This document shows, piece by piece, positions 43,140 through 52,999 of a DNA stretch of 64,000 nt. The notes beneath the pieces are model-generated. The model ran no database searches. It saw only the letters and a program-made list of their open reading frames with translations, and was not told the origin of the DNA. Within the stretch, counting starts at the first letter, position 1, and every line of letters starts with the position of its first letter. Origin of the DNA: Hoeflea_A sp965228435 (lineage in GTDB: Bacteria; Pseudomonadota; Alphaproteobacteria; Rhizobiales; Rhizobiaceae); contig OZ245818.1 of assembly GCA_965228435.1 (NCBI GenBank), forward strand, positions 6,262,001-6,326,000, read 5' to 3'. A program made the translations under genes and the position numbers.

Positions 43140-44387
43140 ATGACGTTCGACTATGCCGGCTACGTTCCCAAGGGCGACAAGAAGAATTCGGCCTTTTTCG
43201 ACGAATACCGCGGCAAGATCTACGAGCGCCGGCATCAGACCGGAGTTGAAGATCTGGTTGGCCCGATGCGGGCGACCGTCATTCAGGTTGAGCCGGGCGA
43301 TGCGGTTTCGACCATGGCGGAACTTCACCGCATGACACCTTACAGACACCATTCGAGCTACCGCGGCGACACCCACAAGCATCACGTCCTGACCAACAAA
43401 CCGGATTATCCCGTGGTCATCTTGATGGAGCCGAATTCGGATTCCTACGAAGACTATATTAGGCGTCTCAACGCCCTTTATCCGTTGGCCCGCAACAAAC
43501 CCAACACCCGTTATGTGGGTGAAATTTTCAGCTGCAGCGACTTGAAGAAGCTGCGTGATACCCTTGAAGCCCAGTTCATTCGTTTCGAATACAAGGGTGA
43601 CACGGAAAACCCGTTTTTCACCAGCGACAATATGTTGTTTTCGACGGTGTCTGATTTCACCGGAAATCGCGTTGGCTATTCTGGCGGCGATTTTGCTGAT
43701 CCGCAGTCGCTCGGTCTTGGAGAGGCATTTGATCTGACCGCGGACGAAAAGCAAGAACTGGAGAAAGCGGTCGGATTTTCGGAGCAGCACGGTTTGATGG
43801 AGCTGATGCTGGGTTACGATCATTTTGCGACTCGCATACTTGCCGGCGAACGGGAAGACGCGATTCTCGAGTTCCTGACGATGGTCCCTTACTATTTCTG
43901 GGGTGCCTACAACATCAGCGAAATGAACTCTTCGACCAATGTGACGCGCTGTCCGAGCGTCGACGACGACAAGAAATCGCCCGCCAAGGTGTTTACCGCC
44001 AACAACACGCCGTCCTTCGTCAATTCGTTCGAGGGGCTGCCGATGCCGACCGAGGACTTTGTCCGCAATTTCGGCCGGCGCCTTCACCACATGGCGGTCG
44101 AGGTCCTGGATGGCGATCACGCAAGCGGCCAGAAGAATGTCGACTATGTGGTCGGTATATTGCACCAGCAGGGCGTGCCTTTCCTCGCCCACGTGGTAGG
44201 CGAGTGCAAGGATTCGCCCGATCTCAAACAGATCTTCTCGAAGCACTCCCCGCATACGCTGCTGATCACTGAATATATTGAGCGTTGCAAGCATTTCGAC
44301 GGGTTCTTTACCAAGTCCAATGTTGCGGCGCTGACGGAGGCTGCTGGCAAGGACGAACGCTACAAACATGGCCACGTCTTCGACTAG
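43140..44387 (+). CDS. Unrecognised 415-residue protein with HPPD-like (vicinal oxygen chelate) C-terminus
   Basis: I do not recognise this protein by name. Its C-terminal quarter contains LHHMAVEVLDGDH, then QQGVPFLAHVVGE, then LLITEYIERC and FFTKSNVAALTEAAG. This order and spacing recall the iron-binding domain of 4-hydroxyphenylpyruvate dioxygenase (His strand, GVPFL, E-x-IxR, GNFxALFEA). A histidine-rich segment YRHHSSYRGDTHKHH lies near residues 75-90. A ring-cleaving or alpha-keto-acid dioxygenase-like role is possible but not shown. ATG 43140 is preferred with AGGAGG nine to ten bases upstream; ATG 43131 lies too close. Confidence 0.75.
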   Translation: MTFDYAGYVPKGDKKNSAFFDEYRGKIYERRHQTGVEDLVGPMRATVIQVEPGDAVSTMAELHRMTPYRHHSSYRGDTHKHHVLTNKPDYPVVILMEPNSDSYEDYIRRLNALYPLARNKPNTRYVGEIFSCSDLKKLRDTLEAQFIRFEYKGDTENPFFTSDNMLFSTVSDFTGNRVGYSGGDFADPQSLGLGEAFDLTADEKQELEKAVGFSEQHGLMELMLGYDHFATRILAGEREDAILEFLTMVPYYFWGAYNISEMNSSTNVTRCPSVDDDKKSPAKVFTANNTPSFVNSFEGLPMPTEDFVRNFGRRLHHMAVEVLDGDHASGQKNVDYVVGILHQQGVPFLAHVVGECKDSPDLKQIFSKHSPHTLLITEYIERCKHFDGFFTKSNVAALTEAAGKDERYKHGHVFD

Positions 44388-44734
44388 CCGGTTAGCGCAA
44401 TATCCTCGACCGCGCATCTGCCTGGTTAACAAGGCGCTACCGGTATTGGTTAGGATTTGGTGACGAATAGTCTGCTAATGTCGATCTGATTGCATGATGT
44501 TGCAGGCACACCGCTGCGTGCAACCGGATTTGTACAGCGTTCCGGGGTATTGGCCGAACGGCCGTTTCCGGGCTAAGGATGATCGTGAGGGCCGCCATTC
44601 TTTGGGCGGATCGCACGTTATGGATGCTAGGGAAGGGCTTTGCAGACCGGCATCTCGAGCTTCTTGTCGCGAGAGTGTCTCGTCGGGAGTATTGGTTTGC
44701 GCCCGATTGTGAGCCGGGTACTGCGTCGTTTGGG
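44388..44734. other. Intergenic region upstream of tamA
   Basis: No separate gene is supported. The tamA frame is open back to 44579 but lacks a signal peptide or coding signal there. It contains a TTAACAAGGCGCTAC sequence near 44426 that only weakly resembles a CtrA site, and the 10-bp palindrome AACGGCCGTT. Confidence 0.5.
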
Positions 44735-46648
44735 ATGAGCAGCTTCGGAAAAAGGGCTGGCAAAGCGGGGGCAGCGACCTTGGTCGCGGCGGCCCTTTCT
44801 ATGACGTTGCCAGCCAATCCGGCTGCGGCATTCGAGATATTCGGAATTCATCTCTGGGGCAAGAAGGACGAGCCCGAACCGGAGGCGGCAGAGGATGTCG
44901 TTGACCCGGTCTACTATGACGTCGCGTTCAACGTCGACGATCCCGAGCTGAAGGAGACGCTGGAGTCCGTTTCCATTCTCGTCGGTGAAGAGGGCAAGCC
45001 GACGTCCGGATCCGTCGGGCTACTCAGCAGGGCGCGCAACGACAAACGCAGGCTGGTTGCCGCACTCTACGCGCAGGCGCGCTATGGTGGCACGGTGACA
45101 ATCGCCATAAACGGGCGACCTTTCGAGCAGATACCCATCGACACCGTGCTCGACCGCGCCGGCAAGGCACATGTCGTCATCCACATCATGACGGGGCCGG
45201 TGTTTACATTCGCCCAGCCCGATGCGGCGACAGTGTCAGGCGAACCGATCGATCTGTCGCAATATGGAGTCGTTACCGGAGCCGAGGCAAAATCAGAGCG
45301 GGTTGTCGAAGCCGGGCGAGAACTCGTTGCTGCATGGCGTAACGAAGGATATGCCTTTGCAAAAGTCACCGAGAGTTCGCTGACGGCGGATCACGATGCC
45401 GATACGCTTGAGGTGACGGTGCGGCTCGACCCCGGGCCGAAGGCGGTGTTCGGTGAAGTGACCGTCGTTGGTGCTGTCGAGGTCGATCCTCAGTTCATCA
45501 TTCGCCAGGCTGTCATCCCCCGTGGCGCAACCTTCAGTCCCAAAGTGCTGGCGGACGCCGGCGTGCGGTTGCGCGGCCTCGGCGTCTTCGACAGCGTGAT
45601 CATCGAAGAAGGTGACACTCCGACGGCGGACGGGGCGGTGCCGATAACCATCACCGTGAGTGAACGCAAGAGCAAGACCGTCGGCGTCGGCGTAACCGCT
45701 GCAACAACCGATGGCCTGGGCCTGGAGGGCTTCTGGACACACCGCAATCTGTTCGGTCGGGCGGAGAGCTTTCGGATCGAAGGTGGGGTCACCGGGATTG
45801 GCCGGTCGAATTTCTCGACCGGGCTGGATTACAACGTTGCGGCGACGTTCAAAAAGCCTGGTGTCGGAACCCCGTTCACCACATTCCGGGCGAAAGTCGA
45901 AGCGCAGTTGCAGGATACCGATGCCTACAACAAGCAATCGGTTGGCGGCAGTGTCGGTTTCGAACATGATTTCAGTGAAAATCTGTCCGGCGAGATCGAT
46001 CTGAAATATGAATATGCCGATTACACCAACGCGTTTGGTCCAAGTCGCGCTTCGATCCTGTCGCTCCCGACACAATTGGTCTGGGACACGCGTGACAATC
46101 GCCTGAACCCAACCAGGGGCTTTCGGGTGTTGCTGTCGGGGGAACCGTCCCACGATTTTCAGAACGCCAACACATTCTTCAAAACCCAAGGATCCTTCAG
46201 TGCATACCGCGCAGTCAATGAAGCGCGCACGTTCATTCTGGCCGGGCGGGTGGCAGCCGGTTCAATTGTCGGGTCGAGCCTGTCCAGCATCCCCGCCGAT
46301 CGCCGGTTCTACGCGGGTGGCGGCGGATCGATCCGCGGTTATCAGTACCAGATGGCGGGGCCGCGCAGCGGCGGCCAGCCAACCGGTGGCCTGTCCTTCA
46401 TCGAGGCGTCCCTGGAGGCGCGTTTCAATGTGACCGAAAATATCGGACTGGCCACTTTCATCGATACGGGCGGCGCCTTTGAATCGGCGACGCCCGGCAA
46501 GGGTGGCAGTTGGTACACCGGCGTTGGTGCCGGCGTGCGCTACCTGACCCCGGTTGGACCCATTCGCTTCGATGTCGCCGTACCGCTGGACCAGATATCC
46601 GGTGAGCCGCCAGTCGGCTTCTACCTCGGGTTGGGGCAGGCGTTTTGA
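44735..46648 (+). CDS. tamA: Outer-membrane translocation and assembly module protein TamA
   Basis: TamA is an Omp85-family barrel that works with TamB in building the outer membrane and, in some bacteria, in inserting autotransporters. The 637-residue protein has a signal peptide (cleavage near PAAA, residue 32) and POTRA domains up to about residue 300 (PKAVFGEVTVVGAVEVDPQF is typical). A 16-strand barrel domain follows, with the conserved GGGSIRGYQYQ loop and the terminal phenylalanine. ATG 44735 opens at the signal peptide. Its neighbour tamB lies downstream beyond a small inverted-repeat element. Confidence 0.92.
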   Translation: MSSFGKRAGKAGAATLVAAALSMTLPANPAAAFEIFGIHLWGKKDEPEPEAAEDVVDPVYYDVAFNVDDPELKETLESVSILVGEEGKPTSGSVGLLSRARNDKRRLVAALYAQARYGGTVTIAINGRPFEQIPIDTVLDRAGKAHVVIHIMTGPVFTFAQPDAATVSGEPIDLSQYGVVTGAEAKSERVVEAGRELVAAWRNEGYAFAKVTESSLTADHDADTLEVTVRLDPGPKAVFGEVTVVGAVEVDPQFIIRQAVIPRGATFSPKVLADAGVRLRGLGVFDSVIIEEGDTPTADGAVPITITVSERKSKTVGVGVTAATTDGLGLEGFWTHRNLFGRAESFRIEGGVTGIGRSNFSTGLDYNVAATFKKPGVGTPFTTFRAKVEAQLQDTDAYNKQSVGGSVGFEHDFSENLSGEIDLKYEYADYTNAFGPSRASILSLPTQLVWDTRDNRLNPTRGFRVLLSGEPSHDFQNANTFFKTQGSFSAYRAVNEARTFILAGRVAAGSIVGSSLSSIPADRRFYAGGGGSIRGYQYQMAGPRSGGQPTGGLSFIEASLEARFNVTENIGLATFIDTGGAFESATPGKGGSWYTGVGAGVRYLTPVGPIRFDVAVPLDQISGEPPVGFYLGLGQAF

Positions 46649-46691
46649 GCCCGTAAATGGGCGTGCCGCTTTAACGGGATACGCCGCCACC

Positions 46692-46962
46692 TAGAGCAAA
46701 GGGCGATAAGTTTGGATCATTTGATGGCTGCAGATCGGCTCCACTCGGCCAGGCGCGTCGCGCAGCGCGATGTGATACATCGGGCAAGCGGCGCAACGCA
46801 GCCGATGGGCCGATATGCAGCCACCCTTCGGGCCGGGCGCTTTTGGCCCCTGGCGTCGTTGGCTTGCACTTGTGGTGGGATGGCACCACGGCCTGCAATC
46901 CGCCTAGCCAGAGACCAAAATCGCTACGGTCAAATGGTGCAAACTTATCGCCCTTTGCTCTA
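46692..46962. mobile_element. MITE-like element with 33-bp terminal inverted repeats
   Basis: The ends 46692-46724 and 46930-46962 are inverted repeats matching at 31 of 33 positions, with outer sequence TAGAGCAAAGGG. The 271-bp unit begins and ends with TA, as expected for a TA target duplication of IS630/Tc1-mariner type. No transposase is encoded; the minus-strand open frame crossing it is incidental. It fills most of the tamA-tamB gap. Confidence 0.7.
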
Positions 46963-47004
46963 AATACGCTATATTGAAGTGCGAATCCCTGACAGGGAAT
47001 GAGG

Positions 47005-50000
47005 ATGAAACGCCTTCGCCGCGTCCTGATATCGATTTTTGTCATCGCGCTCGTTCCGGTGCTGATTGCCCTTTTTCTGCTGGCGACCGGACCGGGGCTT
47101 TCGCTGACAACCCAACTCGTCAACCGTTTGGCAAGTTCTGGGGATACAATCGTCGAAATCAGTGGACTCGACGGCGTGCTCAGCGGTCCGCTGTCACTCG
47201 ATCAGGTAACCGTGGCGGATGCAGACGGTGTCTGGCTTACAGTCAGTGAGATCGAGGTTGAGCTGTCCAGGGCTGCCCTTCTGACGGGCGGGATCGATGC
47301 ATCCAGGTTGTCCGTGAGCGGAATTGATGTCGCTCGCAGACCAAACCCCGGCGGGCAATCCGGGAACAGTTCAGGCGGATTGCCATCGATCCGTGCGCGG
47401 GTCGACAACATTTTTGTGCGCTCCATTGCACTGTCGGAGCCGGTTCTCGGCGAAGCTGCAGAATTGCAACTGACGGGTTCCGTCCTGTTGCGCGAAAATC
47501 CTGTCGACTTGTCCGGGGTGCTGGATCTCGTGCGCATCGATGGGAAATCAGGCGAGATTTCTTCGAAATGGACTGTGGCGCCGTCCAGCAACGAACTGGC
47601 CTTGAATGTGTCAGTGCGTGAACCCGGAGACGGGCTACTCGCCCGTGCGCTCGATATCCAGGGACTTCCAGCCCTCGCGGTCGATGTTGACGGGGCAGGG
47701 CCGCTCGAAAACTGGAAGGCCACGCTGGGTGTGAGCCTGGATGGGCAAAGAACCGTCGTGGGTTCCGTAGGCCTGGCGCTCAGCGATACGCGGCAATCGG
47801 TCGACGCAATGTTGGAAGGCAATCTTGGGCCGCTTGTACCGCAACGGATTACCCCGTTCTTTGCGGGCAAGACGCAGATTGAGCTTTCTGCCGAGCGCGA
47901 CGGCGAAAATACTTACCGCTTCCGCAAACTCTTTCTCAAATCCGCGCTGACCAGTCTCGACGCCAGCGGACATATTCTTCCCGATAGTGACGAGATCGAT
48001 CTGACGGCAGATCTGACATTCGGTATGGCCGACAGCCGAATTCAGTTCGATGTCGCGGAGGATACGCAGCTCGACATTGGTTACACCACGCTGACGACGA
48101 CGATGAAGGGTAGCCTGGAGAAGGCCCAATGGACTCTTGACGGGACAGTGGCGTTCTTTTCGGACGGTGCCCGGTCTCTGACGGATGCACGATTGTCGGG
48201 GCGCTCATCGCAGATCAATTTTCTGAATGCCTCCGGGCCGCTGGAGATCTCGCTGCAAACATCGTCCTTTTCGACTGGAAACGGTGATCTGGACAAACTG
48301 GCCGGTGGTGCCGTTTCGGCATCCATGAGTGGGTCTATTGACGGCAACGCGCTGACACTGGATGCGTCACAACTTTCCGCCGGTCAGATCGAGGCAAAGG
48401 CGACCGGGGATGTCGATATGGCAGCTGGCAGTTTCGATCTCGTTCTGGATGCTTCTGTTGCCGAACAGCAGGAAGCACCCTGGGATGGATTGCTGGGCCC
48501 TCAGGCGACACGCATAGCCGGCAAGGTCGCCCGGGATACGGAAGGTGTCCTGCGGTTATCGGCGGTATCTGTCGAAAGCGGCAACCTGCAGGCGTCGCTG
48601 AGCGGTGAGGTTTCGCCCGACACACTGCAACTGGACGGCACAGCCGGCCTCGCGGCGCTGCAGTCCCTGAATGAGGGATTGACCGGATCACTCGATGCAA
48701 CGATTGCCCTGTCCGGAGCAATCGCGGAGCCGACATTTTCGGTCAGTGCCAAGGGCAATGACATCGCGATCCTGGAAAAGCCTCTTGAGGACCTGGCGCT
48801 CGATGTGAACGGAATGGCGGGATCGGCCGGGCCGACGGTCGATATCAAGCTGACCGGACGATATGAAGCGCAACCTATCTCTGTGGCGGCCGGGATCCGG
48901 GCGGGCCAGGACGGTGGCCCTGTGGTTGAAACACTCGATCTGACCGCTCCGGGTGCGCGGGCCTCCGGCAGGCTTCAAGCAGATACGGACGGGATACTTG
49001 TCGGCGAACTCAATCTGGACGTGACATCTTTGGCTGAACTTGGTCCTTTGCTTTTACAGGATGGCCTTTCAGGTGCGTTGAACGGTACCGTCACGTTTGC
49101 GCAGCAGGATTCCGTTCAGAAGATCGATGTCAGCCTCTCTTCCGAGACCCTCGAACTCGCCGGTGTGCAGTTGTCGGGAACCCAGGTATCTGCACTGGTG
49201 CTTGATCCGCAACAGGACCTCAATGTCCAGGCCACTGTCACCAATGACGCAGTCTCGATCTCCGGAACAAGTCTGCGCAATGTCAAATCCGTGGTGAACG
49301 GTACGCCGCAGGCCCTGCGATTTGCCGTCGATGGGTCGTTGGCAAGCGAGCCGCTGTCGGTCGCAGGCGAGGTGTCCTCTCAGCACGGCACGACGACGAT
49401 TGAGCTGGACAGAGCCAGCGGCCGCTACGCATCGATTCCAATCCAGCTCGCAAGCCCGGCAACCATCACGTTCGCGCAGCAGGGGACGCAAGTCGAAACG
49501 CTGACGCTTCAAGCCGGGCAGGGGCGCATCGTTGTCGACGGAAGCCTGACCGACCAATTGGATTTTAACATTCGGCTTCAGGGCTTTCCGCTCGCGCTTC
49601 TGGAACAGGTCGCGCCCAGTGAATTGGGGCAGGTCGGCACTGCCAACGCGACCGCAAAGATCAGTGGTACGCCCAGCAATCCGCTCATATCCTATGACCT
49701 GAGGCTTCAGAATGTTTCGGTGAAGGCTTCTAGAGAGGCGCAGATTCCTCCAATTGCCGTTACCTCGACAGGCACATTTCAGGGAATGGTGCTGAAAACA
49801 AATGCGACCGCCAGCGGTGGGGGCATGAACCTGACTGCCGGAGGCAGTGTTGATGTCAGTGGGGTACCGGCGCTCAATTTGACCGTCAACGGAAGTGCGC
49901 CATTTGAATTTGCCGCGATACCGTTGTCCAGCGCGGGGATTGTCCTCGAGGGTGGCGTGCAGGTTGCCTTATCCGTGACCGGGACGAGCCAATCGCCCCA

Positions 50001-51183
50001 GATCAGAGGTCAATTGACGACGCGAAACGCAACGTTCGTGGAGGTGAACTCTGCACTGACGATCCGCGACATCGTCGGTCAGATCGATTTTGTCGGTACG
50101 CGCGCCCAAATCACCCAGTTGCAGGGGCGCGTCGGAACCAAGGGACGGTTGACCATTTCCGGATCAATCGATCTCGATCCCGCGAGCGGCCTGCCGGCCG
50201 ATCTGAAAATAGCAGTAGCCGATGGCACCTACACCAATGGCGAGATCATCACGGCGCAATATGACGCCGACCTGACCGTCAGCGGTCCGATGATGCGAAC
50301 CGGGGCGATCGGTGGGACCGTGTCCTTGCGACGGACCGACCTCTCCATTCCGGAAAAGCTCCCCGCGTCCATTCCGTTTGTTGACGTCAAGCACAAACAT
50401 GCGTCCAAGGCCATCATCGAACAGGCTCAGGAAATTGCACCGCAGAGTTCCGAAAGTTCAGACTCTGGATCAGGCGGAGGGCTGCAGCTGGACCTGACGG
50501 TTGATGCTCCACGGCGCATCTTCTTCCGCGGACGCGGGATCGATTCCGAATTCGGCGGCTCACTGAGGGTTTTCGGACCGGTGAGCAATCCGCGTGCCAG
50601 CGGTTCCTTCAGCATGATCCGGGGCCGGCTCGATCTGCTGACCAAACGTTTCGACTTTGACCGCGGCACCATAACCTTTGCGGGTCCGATGGATCCATCG
50701 CTCGATTTCCAGACGACCACCACGGTCAGCGGAACGTCCTATTCCATCGTGATTGGCGGCACGGCATCCGCGCCGGATATTTCATTTACCTCAAGCCCGA
50801 CCATGCCTCAGGACGAAATCCTCGCCAATCTGTTCTTTGGGCGGAACCTGTCGAAGCTTTCTCCGCTGCAGATCGCTCAGTTGGCAAGCGCCATTTCGCA
50901 GTTGAGCGGCGCCAGTTCCGGCGACGGCCTGTTGGGTCGGTTGCGCAGTCTAACCGGGGTGGCGGACATCAACCTGATTCAGGACGAGGACGGCAACGGC
51001 ACATCGTTGGGCATTGGCAGTTATCTCAACGACCGGACCTATATCAACGTCGAAAAGGGATTGTCCGGAAACTCGGGCAAAGTCACGATCGACATCGATC
51101 TGACAGATAACCTCAAGGCGCGTGGCGAAGCCGGTTCCGATGGGGAAACAAAGGCCGGGATCTTTTTCGAACGAGACTATTAG
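47005..51183 (+). CDS. tamB: Translocation and assembly module inner-membrane protein TamB
   Basis: TamB is a very long periplasm-spanning AsmA-like protein anchored in the inner membrane, thought to bridge lipid or protein transport to TamA. The 1,392-residue protein starts with a single transmembrane anchor (VLISIFVIALVPVLIALFLL). It continues as repetitive beta strands and ends with the DUF490 TamB domain (FGGSLRVFGPVSNPRASGSF, DEILANLFFGRNLSKLSPLQ) and the usual ARGEAGSDGETKAGIFFERDY-like tail. ATG 47005 has AGGG about eight bases upstream; ATG 46999 is an alternative. The length is normal for the family. Confidence 0.95.
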   Translation: MKRLRRVLISIFVIALVPVLIALFLLATGPGLSLTTQLVNRLASSGDTIVEISGLDGVLSGPLSLDQVTVADADGVWLTVSEIEVELSRAALLTGGIDASRLSVSGIDVARRPNPGGQSGNSSGGLPSIRARVDNIFVRSIALSEPVLGEAAELQLTGSVLLRENPVDLSGVLDLVRIDGKSGEISSKWTVAPSSNELALNVSVREPGDGLLARALDIQGLPALAVDVDGAGPLENWKATLGVSLDGQRTVVGSVGLALSDTRQSVDAMLEGNLGPLVPQRITPFFAGKTQIELSAERDGENTYRFRKLFLKSALTSLDASGHILPDSDEIDLTADLTFGMADSRIQFDVAEDTQLDIGYTTLTTTMKGSLEKAQWTLDGTVAFFSDGARSLTDARLSGRSSQINFLNASGPLEISLQTSSFSTGNGDLDKLAGGAVSASMSGSIDGNALTLDASQLSAGQIEAKATGDVDMAAGSFDLVLDASVAEQQEAPWDGLLGPQATRIAGKVARDTEGVLRLSAVSVESGNLQASLSGEVSPDTLQLDGTAGLAALQSLNEGLTGSLDATIALSGAIAEPTFSVSAKGNDIAILEKPLEDLALDVNGMAGSAGPTVDIKLTGRYEAQPISVAAGIRAGQDGGPVVETLDLTAPGARASGRLQADTDGILVGELNLDVTSLAELGPLLLQDGLSGALNGTVTFAQQDSVQKIDVSLSSETLELAGVQLSGTQVSALVLDPQQDLNVQATVTNDAVSISGTSLRNVKSVVNGTPQALRFAVDGSLASEPLSVAGEVSSQHGTTTIELDRASGRYASIPIQLASPATITFAQQGTQVETLTLQAGQGRIVVDGSLTDQLDFNIRLQGFPLALLEQVAPSELGQVGTANATAKISGTPSNPLISYDLRLQNVSVKASREAQIPPIAVTSTGTFQGMVLKTNATASGGGMNLTAGGSVDVSGVPALNLTVNGSAPFEFAAIPLSSAGIVLEGGVQVALSVTGTSQSPQIRGQLTTRNATFVEVNSALTIRDIVGQIDFVGTRAQITQLQGRVGTKGRLTISGSIDLDPASGLPADLKIAVADGTYTNGEIITAQYDADLTVSGPMMRTGAIGGTVSLRRTDLSIPEKLPASIPFVDVKHKHASKAIIEQAQEIAPQSSESSDSGSGGGLQLDLTVDAPRRIFFRGRGIDSEFGGSLRVFGPVSNPRASGSFSMIRGRLDLLTKRFDFDRGTITFAGPMDPSLDFQTTTTVSGTSYSIVIGGTASAPDISFTSSPTMPQDEILANLFFGRNLSKLSPLQIAQLASAISQLSGASSGDGLLGRLRSLTGVADINLIQDEDGNGTSLGIGSYLNDRTYINVEKGLSGNSGKVTIDIDLTDNLKARGEAGSDGETKAGIFFERDY

Positions 51184-51286
51184 ACCGGGGCGTATTGACA
51201 GAGGCTACCGCTCAGAGAGTAGACGGTGTTTGAGCGCCGCTCCTATGGCCGTGGCGCAGACATATTGAGGTTTCAGGAGTATTCTG

Positions 51287-52993
51287 ATGAGCGAACGCCT
51301 GGTACGGCGCATTGATCAGGGGCGTGGCGAGGAGCCGGCGGATCTCGTGCTCAAGGGCGGACGGCTCTTCGATCTGGTCAGCGGTGAGATCATCGAAACC
51401 GATGTCGCCATTTGCGGCGATACCATTGTCGGGACCGGTGCCGAATACGCCGGGAAGACTGAAATCGATGTCAGCGGCAAGACATTGGTCCCCGGTTTCA
51501 TCGACACGCATCTGCATATCGAATCTTCGCTCGTCACGCCTTATGAATTCGATCGATGCGTGCTGCCGCGCGGCGTCACCACGGCCATCTGCGATCCGCA
51601 TGAGATTGGTAACGTCATTGGCGCGGATGGCATCCGTTACTTCCTCGATTGTGCTGAAAACACGCTGATGGATATCCGCGTCCAGTTGAGCAGCTGCGTC
51701 CCGGCAACCGCCTTTGAGACCGGCGGCGCGGAACTTACCATCGAGCAGCTGTTGCCGTTTCGTGATCATCCAAAGGTCCTTGGGCTTGCCGAATTCATGA
51801 ACTACCCGGGCGTGCTCTCCAAAGATCCGGTTTGCATGGCCAAGCTGGATGCTTTTCATGGCGAGCATATTGACGGACATGCGCCGCAATTGCGTGGGCT
51901 GGACCTCAACGGCTACCTGTCCGCCGGAATCAGAACCGATCACGAGGTGACGACGGCAGATGAGGCGCGTGAGAAGCTTGCCAAGGGCATGCATCTGCTG
52001 ATCCGCGAGGGATCGGTCTCGAAAGATCTTGAAGCCCTCATGCCGGTCATTACGGAACGCTACTCGCCCTTCATCGCGCTTTGCACGGACGATCGAAATC
52101 CACTCGATATCGCCGAACATGGCCATCTCGACTACATGATCCGCACGGCGATAGCCGCCGGGGTCGAGCCGTTGGCGATCTATCGCGCCGCCAGTATTTC
52201 CGGTGCTCGCGCCTTCGGATTGAGAGATCGAGGGCTGCTGGCCCCCGGTTGGCGCGCCGATATCGCCGCCCTTGACAACGTCGAGGATTGCCGGGTCGCA
52301 TCTGTCATCTGTGGTGGTCAACTGGTGACGGCCGATCGCTTTAGCGAAAGGCGGATCGTGCCGCCCACCGGGCGCAACAGCGTGCAGGCGAGGCATATTT
52401 CTGCGAGCGATCTGGGTGCACCCGCGCGGTCTGGACCGAGCTCGGTGATTGGCGTCGTTCCGGGTCGGATCATCACGGAACATCTGCGCATCGACTTGCC
52501 GGTTGCCGATGGGCGGCCGCAACAGGATCTGTCGCAAGACGTGCTCAAGGTTGCCGTGGTTGAGCGGCATGGCAGGAACGGCAACGTCGGTGTCGGTTTC
52601 GTCAAGGGCTTCGGAATGCAGCGCGGTGCCATTGCCTCCACCGTTGGGCACGACAGCCACAACATTTGCGTTGTCGGTGCGGACGAAGCGGACATGGCCA
52701 TGGCGGCCAATCGGCTTGGCGAGATCGAGGGCGGTTTCGTCGTCGTTGCGGACGGCGAGGTCCTGGCGGAAATCAGTTTGCCGATTGCCGGGCTGATGAG
52801 CCTCGAGCCGTACGAATCAGTGCGCGAGAAGCTGGTAACACTTCGTCAGGCCGCTCTGGATCTGGGTACGGTGCTGGAAGAGCCATTCCTGCAGGTGGCC
52901 TTCCTGACATTGCCGGTGATACCGCATCTGAAGATCACCGACTTTGGTGTGTTCGATGTTGATCGGTTCGAACACCTGGCTCCCGCGAACTGA
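51287..52993 (+). CDS. ade: Adenine deaminase
   Basis: This amidohydrolase converts adenine to hypoxanthine in purine salvage. The 568-residue protein has the metal-binding PGFIDTHLHIESS, CDPHEIGNVIG, ITDHE-like region (GIRTDHEVTTADE) and LCTDDRNP. A C-terminal adenine deaminase domain follows (GVVPGRIITEHL, ASTVGHDSHNICVVG). GGAG stands seven bases before ATG 51287. The gene is alone between tamB and the convergent polysaccharide operon. Hypoxanthine would be a substrate for a molybdenum hydroxylase, whose maturation genes are present at 5505-10345. Confidence 0.95.
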   Translation: MSERLVRRIDQGRGEEPADLVLKGGRLFDLVSGEIIETDVAICGDTIVGTGAEYAGKTEIDVSGKTLVPGFIDTHLHIESSLVTPYEFDRCVLPRGVTTAICDPHEIGNVIGADGIRYFLDCAENTLMDIRVQLSSCVPATAFETGGAELTIEQLLPFRDHPKVLGLAEFMNYPGVLSKDPVCMAKLDAFHGEHIDGHAPQLRGLDLNGYLSAGIRTDHEVTTADEAREKLAKGMHLLIREGSVSKDLEALMPVITERYSPFIALCTDDRNPLDIAEHGHLDYMIRTAIAAGVEPLAIYRAASISGARAFGLRDRGLLAPGWRADIAALDNVEDCRVASVICGGQLVTADRFSERRIVPPTGRNSVQARHISASDLGAPARSGPSSVIGVVPGRIITEHLRIDLPVADGRPQQDLSQDVLKVAVVERHGRNGNVGVGFVKGFGMQRGAIASTVGHDSHNICVVGADEADMAMAANRLGEIEGGFVVVADGEVLAEISLPIAGLMSLEPYESVREKLVTLRQAALDLGTVLEEPFLQVAFLTLPVIPHLKITDFGVFDVDRFEHLAPAN

Positions 52994-52999
52994 TGCAGC

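Noticed and set aside
43122..44432. 436-codon open frame on the minus strand opposite the HPPD-like gene
   Set aside because: It is a full-length antisense shadow in GC-rich DNA; the plus-strand frame has a strong ribosome binding site and conserved-looking motifs, while the antisense product has no recognisable domain.
46671..47123. Minus-strand open frame of 150 codons crossing the inverted-repeat element
   Set aside because: It begins inside tamB and runs through the whole element, has no ribosome binding site and resembles no transposase; considered incidental.
51212..52660. 482-codon minus-strand open frame opposite adenine deaminase
   Set aside because: Shadow of an unmistakable metal-dependent hydrolase gene.
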